From the NCBI GenBank assembly GCA_020631395.1, contig JAHDHI010000004.1:1-64000 (forward strand): DNA of 64,000 nucleotides, given 5' to 3'. The notes beneath the pieces were generated by a model, which saw only the letters and a program-made list of their open reading frames with translations, was not told the DNA's origin and did not search any database. The translations under genes were made by a program, and so were the position numbers. This document shows, one piece after another, positions 1 through 8,378 of this stretch. Origin of the DNA: Bizionia sp. (GTDB lineage: Bacteria; Bacteroidota; Bacteroidia; Flavobacteriales; Flavobacteriaceae). Positions within the stretch are counted from its first letter, which is position 1; each line of letters opens with the position of its first letter.

Positions 1-1106
1 TAAGCGACGTGGATTACGTGTTTCAATACAAGGACCACTTGGGGAACATACGACTCTCCTACTCGGACAGCGACGGCAACGGGGACATCGATGCTGCAAG
101 TGAGATTGTCGAGGAGAACAACTACTATCCATTTGGACTTAAACATAAAGGGTACAATGACGTGGTCTCGGCGAATTCAAACTCCGTTGCGAGGAAGTTC
201 AAGTACAATGGCATAGAGTTTGAAGAGAGTTTAGGGTTGAATCTTTACGAAATGGATTTACGTCAATATGACCCAGCGATTGCTCGTTGGACTTCAATTG
301 ATCCAGTAACGCATTTTAACTTTTCTACATATACGGCATTCGATAATAATCCTGTGTTTTTTGCTGATCCAAGTGGGGCAGATAGTGAATCAGGTGGCAT
401 AGATTGGCAAAAAATATTTGATAATACAGCAGATGATGGATTAATACATCATTATAATAGTTCAGGAGAAGAAACAGGAACAACAGATCCGAAAAAGAAA
501 AAGAAAGCCAAAAAGAAAGCTGTAAAAGATATGAGTACAGGTGAGTTATATGCGATGGCTTATAATGGTGCAGCAATGAATGCTTATAAACGAAGTGGAG
601 ACCCTTATGATATTACAGAGGAAGACATAGCCCTGAATGAGAAACAAAAACAAGAAGCCGCGGGAGAGTTCTTTTTATTTATTTCAGGGGAAGTAGTCTT
701 TGCAAAAATTCTTCAAGGAGGAAATTGGCTATACAAAGCATATAAACTTAAAAAAGGTACAAAAGGTGTTAGTATAGCTGCTGGCTCAGTAAAGTTTAGT
801 GATGATGCTGCAAAAGCTATTCATGAACTAGGAACACATAATTTCTATGTATCTATAAAAAATGGAGTAGCAAAAGTAGATATTAACTTCACAAAAAAAA
901 TTGCTGAAGAAAATCTGAGATTAGTAGAGCAGACTCTTAAAGCAAATGGAGCAAATAGCATAGAAGTAATAACGAATACTGTAACACCTAGATTCAATAA
1001 ACTTTTAACTTATCTATCCAAAAGAGGTGGTCAATTTAAAGGTTATAATGTGTCTAAAAGGTGGTGGAATCCTTTATATCCATTTAAACTTACAAAAAAA
1101 TTATGA
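1..1106 (+). CDS. RHS repeat-associated core protein, C-terminal part with polymorphic toxin tip (5' truncated by window)
   Basis: This is the 3' end of a large RHS/YD-repeat gene. The frame is open to the window edge, so the GTG at 9 is not the real start. The first 120 residues carry the conserved RHS core: a DHLGNIRLSY-type YD motif, then YYPFGLKHKGYN, then GLNLYEMDLRQYDPAIARWTSIDP, ending in the DPSGA-type junction. RHS proteins form a shell that encapsulates a variable C-terminal toxin. Here the tip after the junction is about 240 residues, with a lysine-rich stretch (KKKKKAKKK) and a final domain of about 100 residues that I do not recognise. The overlapping downstream gene fits an immunity protein. 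The toxic activity is unknown. Confidence 0.85.
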   Translation, partial: SDVDYVFQYKDHLGNIRLSYSDSDGNGDIDAASEIVEENNYYPFGLKHKGYNDVVSANSNSVARKFKYNGIEFEESLGLNLYEMDLRQYDPAIARWTSIDPVTHFNFSTYTAFDNNPVFFADPSGADSESGGIDWQKIFDNTADDGLIHHYNSSGEETGTTDPKKKKKAKKKAVKDMSTGELYAMAYNGAAMNAYKRSGDPYDITEEDIALNEKQKQEAAGEFFLFISGEVVFAKILQGGNWLYKAYKLKKGTKGVSIAAGSVKFSDDAAKAIHELGTHNFYVSIKNGVAKVDINFTKKIAEENLRLVEQTLKANGANSIEVITNTVTPRFNKLLTYLSKRGGQFKGYNVSKRWWNPLYPFKLTKKL

Positions 1107-1504
1107 TGAAAATAAATATTCTAAAAGCTAGAATTAAGCGTAATAATTTAAAAAGATATGCGAAAAAGTATTTTATTGATGAAACATCTGAGACAATACG
1201 ACTTTTAAATTCTGAAGAAAAAAAAGCTTTAGTTGGGATTAAAAAAGATGATAGTCTTTATACGGTTCTAGGAGAAGAGTTTGTTTATTATTCATCTCTG
1301 TCAGGAAAAAAAGGAAAGATTAAATTGAATGTTTTTTCAAATAATTTACATGAAGAAACTTTAAGGAAAGGTAAGATTTTTGCTAGATATAAATATATTA
1401 AAATCGAAAATGGGGAAAAAGTATGGTTAAACAATAAGTTAACTATGCAAGCTTTATGGAATACTATTTTATATCTGATAGATGTTGGTAATGGTACAGA
1501 TTAG
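1103..1504 (+). CDS. Probable immunity protein for the RHS C-terminal toxin
   Basis: A 133-residue basic protein of unrecognised family, with no signal peptide or membrane segment. Its ATG overlaps the RHS stop codon by 4 bp (ATGATGA arrangement), the usual translational coupling of a polymorphic toxin tip with its immunity gene. The role as immunity protein is inferred from position and size only. It is AT-rich like the toxin tip and unlike the RHS core, as expected if the tip and this gene were acquired as one cassette. Confidence 0.6.
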   Translation: MMKINILKARIKRNNLKRYAKKYFIDETSETIRLLNSEEKKALVGIKKDDSLYTVLGEEFVYYSSLSGKKGKIKLNVFSNNLHEETLRKGKIFARYKYIKIENGEKVWLNNKLTMQALWNTILYLIDVGNGTD

Positions 1505-1569
1505 ATTGGTAAAATAGGTCAAATTGGTGCTTTTGAAAAAAAATAGAATTTCAATATTGATTATCAGTG

Positions 1570-2742
1570 ACTCACCTTACGTAAAATTTGGTTTCTATTT
1601 CTTAATTTTAACATTCGAAAAGTTGATAATTTCATTCCTTAATTATTGATGGATAATTTCCCAGATTTATACACTGATTATTTGATAAGTTCAAGTTCTT
1701 ATACCACAGCCACAGGTATGGCATCGTTGTTATCAATCCAGCATGACAAGATCACACGAGAATTATCCACTGGGAATTATGACAGTAAATTTTTATGGAA
1801 ACAAGCCAAGCCATATGTTCAAGAAATGACACAGTCCATGGATACGATTGTCCTAAGTTTTGACGATTCCATACAGGAGAAACAGTATACCGATGAGAGC
1901 GCAGTGAATTGTTGGCATTATGACCATGTGTCTGGTCGCTCTGTGAAAGGCGTTAATTTCTTAACGGCATTGGTAGAGGTTGGCGGTATGCGACTTCCTT
2001 GCGGGGTTGAGTTCATAAAAAAGGATATGTGGACAATAGACCCAAAAACAGGTAGGGAAAAGCGAAAGAGTCGTGTCACAAAAAATGAATTGTTTAGAAA
2101 AATGTTACGCGAATGCCATGGTAAATTTTTATTTGATTATGTTTTGGTAGATAGTTGGTTCAGTTCAATGGCGAATATGAAGTGTTGCAAAAAGGAATTG
2201 AACACAGACTTTGTCATGGCTCTAAAAAGCAATCGCAAGGTAGCTTTGTCATTGGAGGACAAAGAAAACAAGAAATACATACGTATTGAAACATTACAGC
2301 CAGGACAACAGACCGTGGAGGTTTGGTTCGAGGAATTGGATTTTCCGCTGTTGCTTGCAAAGCAAGTTTTCAAAAACGAGAATGATACAGTCGGCGAGTT
2401 GTACTTGGCTTGTAGTGATTTAAACGTATCGTATGACCAAATAACTACAATCTACAAAAAACGGTGGGGCGTAGAGGAATTTCATAAATCAATAAAGAGT
2501 AACACAGGTTTTGCCAAATCTCCAACAAAAACCATCAAAACCCAAACCAATCACTATGTACTGTCCATTGTGGCTTACATAAAATTGGAGTTTTTAAAAC
2601 AAAGGACTAAAAAAAATCATTTTGCGATGAAAGCACAAATCTATTTAGCTGCTCAACAAGCTGCTTATGCAGAGCTTCAAAAGTTATCAACACTTAGAGT
2701 TGCGTAATGCGATTTTGTCTGCTTTTTTTGCGTAAGGTGAGT
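1570..2742 (+). mobile_element. Insertion sequence (IS4/IS701-like DDE), about 1.17 kb, with terminal inverted repeats
   Basis: The left end ACTCACCTTACG (1570-1581) and right end CGTAAGGTGAGT (2731-2742) are perfect 12-bp inverted repeats. With one mismatch the match extends a few more A/T bases inward. One transposase gene fills the element. The flanks (CAGTG on the left, TAATA on the right) show no direct target duplication, so the element may have caused a deletion or been moved by recombination. It separates the first toxin/immunity pair from a headless toxin fragment. Confidence 0.85.
1649..2707 (+). CDS. DDE transposase (IS4/IS701-like)
   Basis: A 352-residue transposase. The acidic residues are visible in LSFDDS near residue 72 and in YVLVDSWFSS. 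The C-terminal YKKRWGVEEFHKSIKSN matches the Y-R-E-K signature of IS4-superfamily enzymes and supplies the third acidic residue. The ATG at 1649 is preferred over the TTG three bases upstream. The gene lies wholly between the inverted repeats and appears intact, so the element may be active. Confidence 0.85.
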   Translation: MDNFPDLYTDYLISSSSYTTATGMASLLSIQHDKITRELSTGNYDSKFLWKQAKPYVQEMTQSMDTIVLSFDDSIQEKQYTDESAVNCWHYDHVSGRSVKGVNFLTALVEVGGMRLPCGVEFIKKDMWTIDPKTGREKRKSRVTKNELFRKMLRECHGKFLFDYVLVDSWFSSMANMKCCKKELNTDFVMALKSNRKVALSLEDKENKKYIRIETLQPGQQTVEVWFEELDFPLLLAKQVFKNENDTVGELYLACSDLNVSYDQITTIYKKRWGVEEFHKSIKSNTGFAKSPTKTIKTQTNHYVLSIVAYIKLEFLKQRTKKNHFAMKAQIYLAAQQAAYAELQKLSTLRVA

Positions 2743-3235
2743 TAATAATGATAGTGGGGTTTTGAAAGTTATGAATAACGATAGAAATAATACACCACAT
2801 CCAAAAACAGGAGTACCATTGAAGAATTATGGTTCTCAGGCTTATCCAGAAGGGCAAATCTATTTGGATGCTAAACAAATAAATAACTTTCAAAAGTCAA
2901 TTGATGAAGCTGGCTTAGATGGAAATACGATGAATACAGGTTTTGTGTTTTTACACGAATCATTACATACTCGATTTGGGGCGTCATTTTTTAATTCAAT
3001 GACTGACAATAAACAGAAAGTAGGAGGTAGATTCAGAGACCCTAGTGGTGCTTTTGGTAAAACATATTCTGCTGGCAATACAGTTGATAGAGTTAACACT
3101 TTTAGAAGAGAGTTAGGATTAGCAGAAAGAACAACTTACTCTCCACATAACCCAAATAACCTAGGAAGTATTATCTTAAGTTTAAATGGTACATCTAAAG
3201 AAGTCACAATAAAAAATCAACCGCTCAATAACTAA
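2741..3235 (+). pseudogene. Headless RHS-type toxin tip with HExxH metallopeptidase motif (orphan C-terminal cassette)
   Basis: The frame is open right from the insertion-sequence end and reads NNDSGVLKVMNNDRNN, with no good start codon (a TTG at 2762 is the first candidate). The protein contains VFLHESLHTRFGA around residues 63-75. The HExxH pattern (HESLH) is typical of zincin metallopeptidases, which are common toxin tips in RHS proteins. The upstream RHS shell is missing, so this looks like a displaced tip in a cassette array, either cut by the IS or held as an orphan for recombination. The following lipoprotein gene starts 12 bp after its stop. Confidence 0.6.
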
Positions 3236-3246
3236 ATAATTTTAAA

Positions 3247-3786
3247 ATGTTTAATAATAAGATTATATATTACCTTTTTTTTATAACTCTTTTCTTTAAT
3301 TGTTCAGAAGAGCATAATAAATTATCGAAGAAAGAATCATTAATTATTAATAATTGTATTGAGTACTTTAACCAAAATACTTTAATTGAAAATGATTGTT
3401 ATGGTATTGACCCTTATTTTTATAATTTTTTAATTTCAAATTATTTTGATTCTCAAGACGAATCATTTAGTGAAATTTTCAAAAAAAAGACCAAAGAAGA
3501 TTATATCAAAATCGAAAAAAAAATTAATAAAGAATATTTTCAAAAATATAATGAAGATTTATATAATCTTTCTAGTTGTGATAAAAGTAGTAACATTATA
3601 GCCTTTTCAGGAATTAGTGATGAAATTATTATAGGATACTTAATGAATAATATAACTGAGGTGACTAACGAACAATTGAAAAATAAATACGAAGTTATAT
3701 CAAATCAAATAGATACTTTTATTTTTCTTTTAAATAAAGAAGGGGGAATAAAAAAGGTTCTTACTTCTAGTGTTGATATTTGGTAA
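3247..3786 (+). CDS. Small lipoprotein, probable immunity protein of the HExxH cassette
   Basis: A 179-residue, very AT-rich gene. The N-terminus is a short hydrophobic signal followed by a lipobox (LFFNC at about 16-20), so the mature protein should be a periplasmic or outer-membrane lipoprotein. A periplasmic lipoprotein is a plausible immunity factor against a periplasm-acting peptidase toxin. The family is not recognised. It lies 12 bp downstream of the toxin fragment and ends at a strong terminator. Confidence 0.6.
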   Translation: MFNNKIIYYLFFITLFFNCSEEHNKLSKKESLIINNCIEYFNQNTLIENDCYGIDPYFYNFLISNYFDSQDESFSEIFKKKTKEDYIKIEKKINKEYFQKYNEDLYNLSSCDKSSNIIAFSGISDEIIIGYLMNNITEVTNEQLKNKYEVISNQIDTFIFLLNKEGGIKKVLTSSVDIW

Positions 3787-3801
3787 ATATTATAAATAAT
3801 A

Positions 3802-3839
3802 AAAACGGTAGTTAGTAGAAATACTAATTACTGTTTTTT
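3802..3839 (+). terminator. Rho-independent terminator after the lipoprotein cassette
   Basis: Stem AAAACGGTAGTTAGTA pairs through a GAAA loop with TACTAATTACTGTTTT (two G-U pairs), followed by a T run. Confidence 0.75.
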
Positions 3840-3845
3840 ATATAA

Positions 3846-3944
3846 GAAACTAAGGCAGTTGGCGATGTCTTTGAGGTAAAGTACTCTATTGATGATAAAA
3901 GTGTAAGTGAATTAAATTTTAAAAAGAAAATAAATAATGAATAG
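3846..3944 (+). pseudogene. Remnant of another toxin tip (last 32 codons)
   Basis: An open frame between stops reads ETKAVGDVFEVKYSIDD and continues to a stop at 3944, with no start codon. Codon usage and position resemble the tail of a further RHS C-terminal domain. The overlapping ATG of the next reading frame repeats the toxin/immunity layout seen at 1103. It is too short to assign a family. Confidence 0.45.
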
Positions 3945-4023
3945 ATTAATTTTATTGATAGTCCTATTAAATTCTTATTTTCTACAATCTGGACTACCTA
4001 GTAAATTTGGTATAAATTTCTAA
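3937..4023 (+). pseudogene. Truncated start of an immunity-type secreted protein
   Basis: An ATG overlapping the end of the toxin-tail fragment opens a 28-codon frame that begins with a signal-like sequence (MNRLILLIVLLNSYF) and then stops. It looks like the 5' end of an immunity gene cut off by the transposase remnant that begins at 4020. Confidence 0.4.
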
Positions 4024-4110
4024 GCGACTTTTCTGTTATTAATTTTAATTTCTAATTCTTTTTCAGCAGGAGTTTTATAACCTATGGTAGACAATGTTTT
4101 GAAATTCAAA
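4020..4110 (-). pseudogene. IS3-like transposase C-terminal remnant
   Basis: The reverse strand reads TLSTIGYKTPAEKELEIKIN and ends at a stop at 4020. This resembles the extreme C-terminus of IS3-type transposase OrfB proteins (GYKTP-E pattern). Upstream on the minus strand the frame is broken by stops within about 30 codons, so only a scar is left. The exact IS family is uncertain. Confidence 0.45.
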
Positions 4111-4185
4111 ATAAAGACAAAATAGCACCAGTCTATTGGTAATTGCTATTGTCTTATTAAGATTTAACCCCCGCTCCCGCTAGTC

Positions 4186-5626
4186 CAATGTCATTAAGTT
4201 AAGAGGTTTTCATATGCTATCTTTTTGATTTTTAGTTATTTTAGGTTTAATTCTGGATCGATATTTTCCTGAGTTTCGTTCTAAAGACCTATTTGGTCTT
4301 ATAGGAACTTGATGTTCGAGGAAAAGTTTTTTGATGTGATGAATAGCCTTTTCCATAGAATCTTCAATAAAAAATAATTCAAGTATTCTATTTTTTAAAA
4401 ATCCATAAGATAAATTGGTGTTTATTTTATAAACATATTTTCTTTGTTTATTTTGTTGGGTAATTTCATCTTCTAATTCACTAACAATTAGAGTTTGAAT
4501 ATTACTTATGAATAGTGCAGCATAAAAGTCTTGTTGTATACTCTGGTTTGAATATCCAGAAAAATGTTCGACTTTCAGCTTATTTTTTAATTCATCATAG
4601 AACGTTTCGACTCCCCATCTTTTAAAATATAAGCTCTTAAAAATAGTGTTGGGATATAGATTAATATCTATTAAAGAGGTCATTAATATTTCAATCTGGC
4701 CTTTAGGTAGTTCTACTCGTATTAGTCGTACTGTTATAGGTGTATTTTTGCCATAGGGTTTATTAGATAATTTGGCGTTTTTGCCAGGGAAAATTGATAC
4801 GATTTGAGATCTTTTTTTACTTTTCTCAAAATTAATGGTCAGCTGACTAAAACTTACTTTTACGCGCATTAAGTAATCTAATCCATTAATAATATGTTGA
4901 TGTATAAAATCATAAGAGGGGTAACCTCGATCATATATAATTAAATCTCCTTTTTTACACAGATGGAAGTGAGACAAGGCTAGTTTCCTTTCTCCATCTT
5001 TTAGAGCTGCTAGTTTTCCATCTAAAACATATTTGTTTTCTACATCATATAGCACAGAACATCTTGCCTGTATAATAGTAGTTTTAGATTGATTTTTAGT
5101 CTCTCCGTATATTTCTTTTAATTCTTCTTTAATTGGTAAAGTAACCCGTGAACCATCAACTGCTAAAAGCCTAAAGTTCTTCCACTTTTTTATAGCGCTA
5201 TCATTATCAGTATAAAATTCATGAATCAATGTTTGTGATAAATGCTCAAATACTTCTGGTTTTATTTTCATTCGTGCCTGAACAAAAGCACTTTTTGTAA
5301 ACCTTTGGGTAGATTTGAGTTTGAGAAAACTTATGAAGTTTTCTACCTCGAGAGAAAGACTTTTTCGTAACATATTTAACATGAACAACAATATATGAGG
5401 AAATTGTTGTTTTCGTATCCTTGTAAAAAAGTTTTTTGAAACTCTAAAATCATTTTTTAACGACTCACTAAATAATTCTGTTTTGATCTTCTCAAAAATG
5501 AAAACAGTAGTTTTTTTTCAAACTATTAAGTAATTGACAATTACTATAATATACGAAAAAACGATCAGAAACTAAAGCTTAAAACACTTAAAATCAATAA
5601 TATAAACGCTTAACTTAATGACATTG
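4186..5626 (-). mobile_element. IS4-family insertion sequence, about 1.44 kb
   Basis: Perfect 18-bp inverted repeats CAATGTCATTAAGTTAAG lie at 4186-4203 and, reversed, at 5609-5626. The element sits at the boundary of the 288-bp tandem repeat. The flanks CCCGCTAG (left, ending 4183) and AGCGCTCG (right, from 5627) join into CCCGCTAGCGCTCG, the sequence found intact at 5910-5923. The pre-insertion site can therefore be reconstructed; only AG is duplicated. Confidence 0.85.
4210..5391 (-). CDS. IS4-family transposase
   Basis: A DDE transposase with LLAVDGSRVTLP (first Asp), LIIYDRGYPS (second Asp) and YFKRWGVETFYDELKNKLK (Y-R-E-K signature with Glu). The ATG at 5391 gives 393 residues. The same frame stays open upstream to about 5520 and encodes a plausible N-terminus (FEKIKTELFSESLKNDFRVS) without ATG, GTG or TTG at the expected place. 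An ATT at 5499 is the nearest candidate. Either a rare start codon is used or the start was lost and the element is crippled. Confidence 0.8.
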   Translation of the reverse strand: MLFMLNMLRKSLSLEVENFISFLKLKSTQRFTKSAFVQARMKIKPEVFEHLSQTLIHEFYTDNDSAIKKWKNFRLLAVDGSRVTLPIKEELKEIYGETKNQSKTTIIQARCSVLYDVENKYVLDGKLAALKDGERKLALSHFHLCKKGDLIIYDRGYPSYDFIHQHIINGLDYLMRVKVSFSQLTINFEKSKKRSQIVSIFPGKNAKLSNKPYGKNTPITVRLIRVELPKGQIEILMTSLIDINLYPNTIFKSLYFKRWGVETFYDELKNKLKVEHFSGYSNQSIQQDFYAALFISNIQTLIVSELEDEITQQNKQRKYVYKINTNLSYGFLKNRILELFFIEDSMEKAIHHIKKLFLEHQVPIRPNRSLERNSGKYRSRIKPKITKNQKDSI

Positions 5627-6195
5627 AGCGCTCGTCTGTGACGAGTGCCGTATTGAGTAAGCATAACAATAAACAGAGTAAGTTACCAAACAAAGAGGTG
5701 CTATCTACACAGCTATTTTAAAACAACGTGTTCCCTAAATGGAATTGCATTTAAAATGAGCTAGTTAGGAATTTTGAGTTAAAAAAATAAAACAAAGTAA
5801 AAAGTAATGTCAATAATTTCGATGTTACTTTTTACTTTTGTTAGGCTTTAGGATTTACAGACATATTTTACAGGTGTTTTCTTTGTTGAGTTGTCTTCCC
5901 CGATGTACCCCGCTAGCGCTCGTCTGTGACGAGTGCCGTATTGAGTAAGCATAACAATAAACAGAGTAAGTTACCAAACAAAGAGGTGCTATCTACACAG
6001 CTATTTTAAAACAACGTGTTCCCTAAATGGAATTGCATTTAAAATGAGCTAGTTAGGAATTTTGAGTTAAAAAAATAAAACAAAGTAAAAAGTAATGTCA
6101 ATAATTTCGATGTTACTTTTTACTTTTGTTAGGCTTTAGGATTTACAGACATATTTTACAGGTGTTTTCTTTGTTGAGTTGTCTTCCCCGATGTA
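5627..6195. repeat. Two tandem copies of a 288-bp non-coding repeat
   Basis: The 281-bp stretch at 5627-5907 recurs essentially unchanged at 5915-6195, a period of 288 bp. Each copy starts with a short hairpin (CGCTCGTC-tgt-GACGAGTG) and carries a long A/T hairpin with arms AAAGTAAAAAGTAA and TTACTTTTTACTTT (5794-5838 and 6082-6126). The motif CCGCTAG marks three boundaries (about 4177, 5910 and 6209). No open frame of note is present. Just downstream are a GTAGCC-tagtat-GGCTAC hairpin (6193-6210) and an imperfect CCGCTAGAA hairpin. The copies look recently duplicated. Confidence 0.85.
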
Positions 6196-6423
6196 GCCTA
6201 GTATGGCTACCGCTAGAATTTTTCTAGTGGCGGTAAGAGTAGGCAAATAAGAGGAAAGACTACAATGTAAATAATTATAGTGTGGTTTTTTTATGCGTAA
6301 GCTTTTTTAGTTTTGGTATTCTGGCTGATTCTTTTAAGAATTTCTTGTTTTTTCTGAATTGTATTCAGAACGTTTTTGGTCGTTTACAGCCTTCAAGAAG
6401 AGTATGTTTTTTAAAATTAAAAC

Positions 6424-7569
6424 TTAAAAACCAAAGTCAGCCTTGATTTCATGGGATAGTTCTAAGACTTGGTCTTTTGTAATGCCTCCGATATCGTCCA
6501 GAGTATAGGCGGATTGGTAAGTCTTCATTGCTTTTTTAGGTTTTCCCGTATTCTCATAAAAACGTCCTAGGTAGTAATGTCCCAACAACGTACTTGGATA
6601 TTGATCCCTTGCCAATTTTCCCAATTGTTCGTAATGTTCGAACTTCTCGGTTTTTTGGATTGCTGCAGCAATGGCCTTGAAATCATTAATTGAAATTTGT
6701 TTCTTTTTACCATATAAATCTTCTATCGCGGCATATTTTTCAAGTAAATAATCAACTGGAGACGTATCTAACTTAAGGATGATTTTCTTATACTCTTCCT
6801 TGGAGATGGGCTGAAATACGAAAAAGATGCTTTCCAAGGCTTTTGGAATGGCTCGTGCTGGCAATGAATAATGTGAAGGTTCGTCAAAATTATTAAAAGT
6901 ATATAATAAATTTTTATTGTCGATCGCAGACAAGGATGCATTCAATGCTTCTGTTTCCGTTTTTATTTTCTTGATGTCATTGTTAGAAGTTGCAGTGTAG
7001 TAGAATGTTTTTGTATCAATGGCAGATAATCTTTCTGCTAAATAAGCAGGCATGTCTGGGGCCAAATCCGGACTCAAGGATACATAGGCTTTAAACAATG
7101 GAGCTTCTTTCAATAAGAAGTAATTAATGAAATTAGCAGTAAGACCATGCCCTATGGCTACTTTAAACTTCTCTGTACGATATACCTTTTCTATGTAAGG
7201 GATAAGCTCCATTCCTATGAACTCGAAAAAATTTGCACCACTTTTTATAGGCAACGAGTTTTGCTCGGAATAATAGATGTCATCTTCTCTAGAATCTACT
7301 TGGTTGATTCCTACGACAATGGCTTCTGGGATGTCTTCCCAGTAAGAATAGTAATCGACATTGCTTGCTACAATTTCAAATAGATAATCCCCATCCAGAA
7401 CCACAACGATTGGATAGTGCTTATCTGTATCGTCATATCCTCTTGGAATTTGTATTTTCAATTGTCGTTTCTCTCCTAAAATTGAAGATTCGAACTCTTT
7501 GCTGATCGTTTGCGCATTAATTTGCTGAAAGGAAAAAATAAAAACGAAAAAATAAAATACTCTTTTCAT
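6424..7569 (-). CDS. Secreted esterase-D-like alpha/beta hydrolase with TPR-like C-terminus; nucleophile missing
   Basis: A 381-residue protein with a signal peptide ending at INAQ (residue 20). Residues 30-240 match the putative esterase (Fes/IroE-like) fold: IPRGYDDTDKHYPIVVVLDGDYLF, then YIEKVYRTEKFKVAIGHGLTANF, then a histidine in DEPSHYS. The nucleophile elbow, normally GHSxGG, reads G140-H-G-L-T-A, so the catalytic serine is a glycine (codon GGT). Residues 290-381 look TPR-like and helical (LLGHYYLGRFYENTGKPKKAMKTYQSAY). It is therefore probably a binding protein or a pseudo-esterase rather than a hydrolase. It is transcribed alone. Confidence 0.75.
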   Translation of the reverse strand: MKRVFYFFVFIFSFQQINAQTISKEFESSILGEKRQLKIQIPRGYDDTDKHYPIVVVLDGDYLFEIVASNVDYYSYWEDIPEAIVVGINQVDSREDDIYYSEQNSLPIKSGANFFEFIGMELIPYIEKVYRTEKFKVAIGHGLTANFINYFLLKEAPLFKAYVSLSPDLAPDMPAYLAERLSAIDTKTFYYTATSNNDIKKIKTETEALNASLSAIDNKNLLYTFNNFDEPSHYSLPARAIPKALESIFFVFQPISKEEYKKIILKLDTSPVDYLLEKYAAIEDLYGKKKQISINDFKAIAAAIQKTEKFEHYEQLGKLARDQYPSTLLGHYYLGRFYENTGKPKKAMKTYQSAYTLDDIGGITKDQVLELSHEIKADFGF

Positions 7570-7928
7570 TGTGAGGGAGGTTTGGATTTACGTTACAATG
7601 TACAAATTATTTTTTTATGATCTGATTTTCATGAAGTTAATGGAATTTATGTAGTGGTGTTTATAACAAGTCAATTGTGAGAGTTGAAAGAGAAGCTTTC
7701 ATTGGAAATAAAAAAACTTGTTATGAGGCTTGAGAATTTGGCTGAGGCGGGTGAAACGTTACGAGTAAGAAAGGATAAAAGTTGAATCTACATTCTGTTT
7801 TTAAGTTGTCGGATTTTTATGTGTAATTCCCAGCAATTGGGTTAAAAAAAATTGCTAATTTTTAACGATCTTTGATATGTTTTAGAAAAATAAGTCCTTC
7901 TTGAAATCGAAATTGTACTTTTGCGAAT
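7570..7928. other. Intergenic region between divergent genes
   Basis: About 360 bp with no supportable gene. It must hold the promoter of the minus-strand esterase-like gene and that of tadA. A clear TACTTTTG -7 box for tadA is at 7916-7923. Nothing else is recognised. Confidence 0.6.
7916..7923 (+). promoter_or_regulatory. Flavobacterial -7 box of tadA
   Basis: TACTTTTG is a perfect match to the Bacteroidota TAnnTTTG element. It ends 5 bp before the tadA ATG at 7929, so the transcript should start at or next to the start codon and be leaderless. No well-spaced TTG -33 element is evident. Confidence 0.55.
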
Positions 7929-8378
7929 ATGATAAATCCATACGACGATACTTATTTTATGAAGAAGGCGCTCCAAGAAGCGGAAGTGGCTTTTGAGAAA
8001 GGAGAGATTCCTGTAGGAGCCGTCATAGTCATTGAAGACAGAGTAATAGCCAGAGCCCATAATCTTACAGAGTTGTTGAACGATGTTACTGCACATGCAG
8101 AAATGCAAGCCATTACGGCAGCAGCAAATTTCTTGGGAGGCAAATACCTTAAGGATTGTACGCTCTATGTGACTTTGGAACCTTGTCAAATGTGTGCTGG
8201 TGCATTATACTGGAGTCAAATATCCAAGATCGTCTATGGAGCTAGGGACAAAGTGAGGGGTTGCATTGGTTTGAAAACGAAATTACATCCCAAGACTACA
8301 ATTGAAGGAGGCATTTTGGAAGAGGAAGCCTCGAAATTGCTAAAACGTTTTTTCATAGAAAAACGAAACCTGAATTAA
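7929..8378 (+). CDS. tadA: tRNA-specific adenosine deaminase
   Basis: A 149-residue cytidine/deoxycytidylate-deaminase fold protein. TadA converts A34 of tRNA-Arg(ACG) to inosine. The zinc site is visible as HAE at residues 56-58 (H ligand, catalytic Glu) and PCQMC at 85-89. The length is normal for the family. The gene overlaps the convergent small membrane protein by 4 bp at its 3' end, so the two share a transcription boundary. Confidence 0.93.
   Translation: MINPYDDTYFMKKALQEAEVAFEKGEIPVGAVIVIEDRVIARAHNLTELLNDVTAHAEMQAITAAANFLGGKYLKDCTLYVTLEPCQMCAGALYWSQISKIVYGARDKVRGCIGLKTKLHPKTTIEGGILEEEASKLLKRFFIEKRNLN

Noticed and set aside
1501-1569. Left flank of the first IS as the other half of the HExxH toxin gene
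   Set aside because: The sequence has no continuous frame joining to the fragment beyond the IS, and no target duplication supports a simple insertion.
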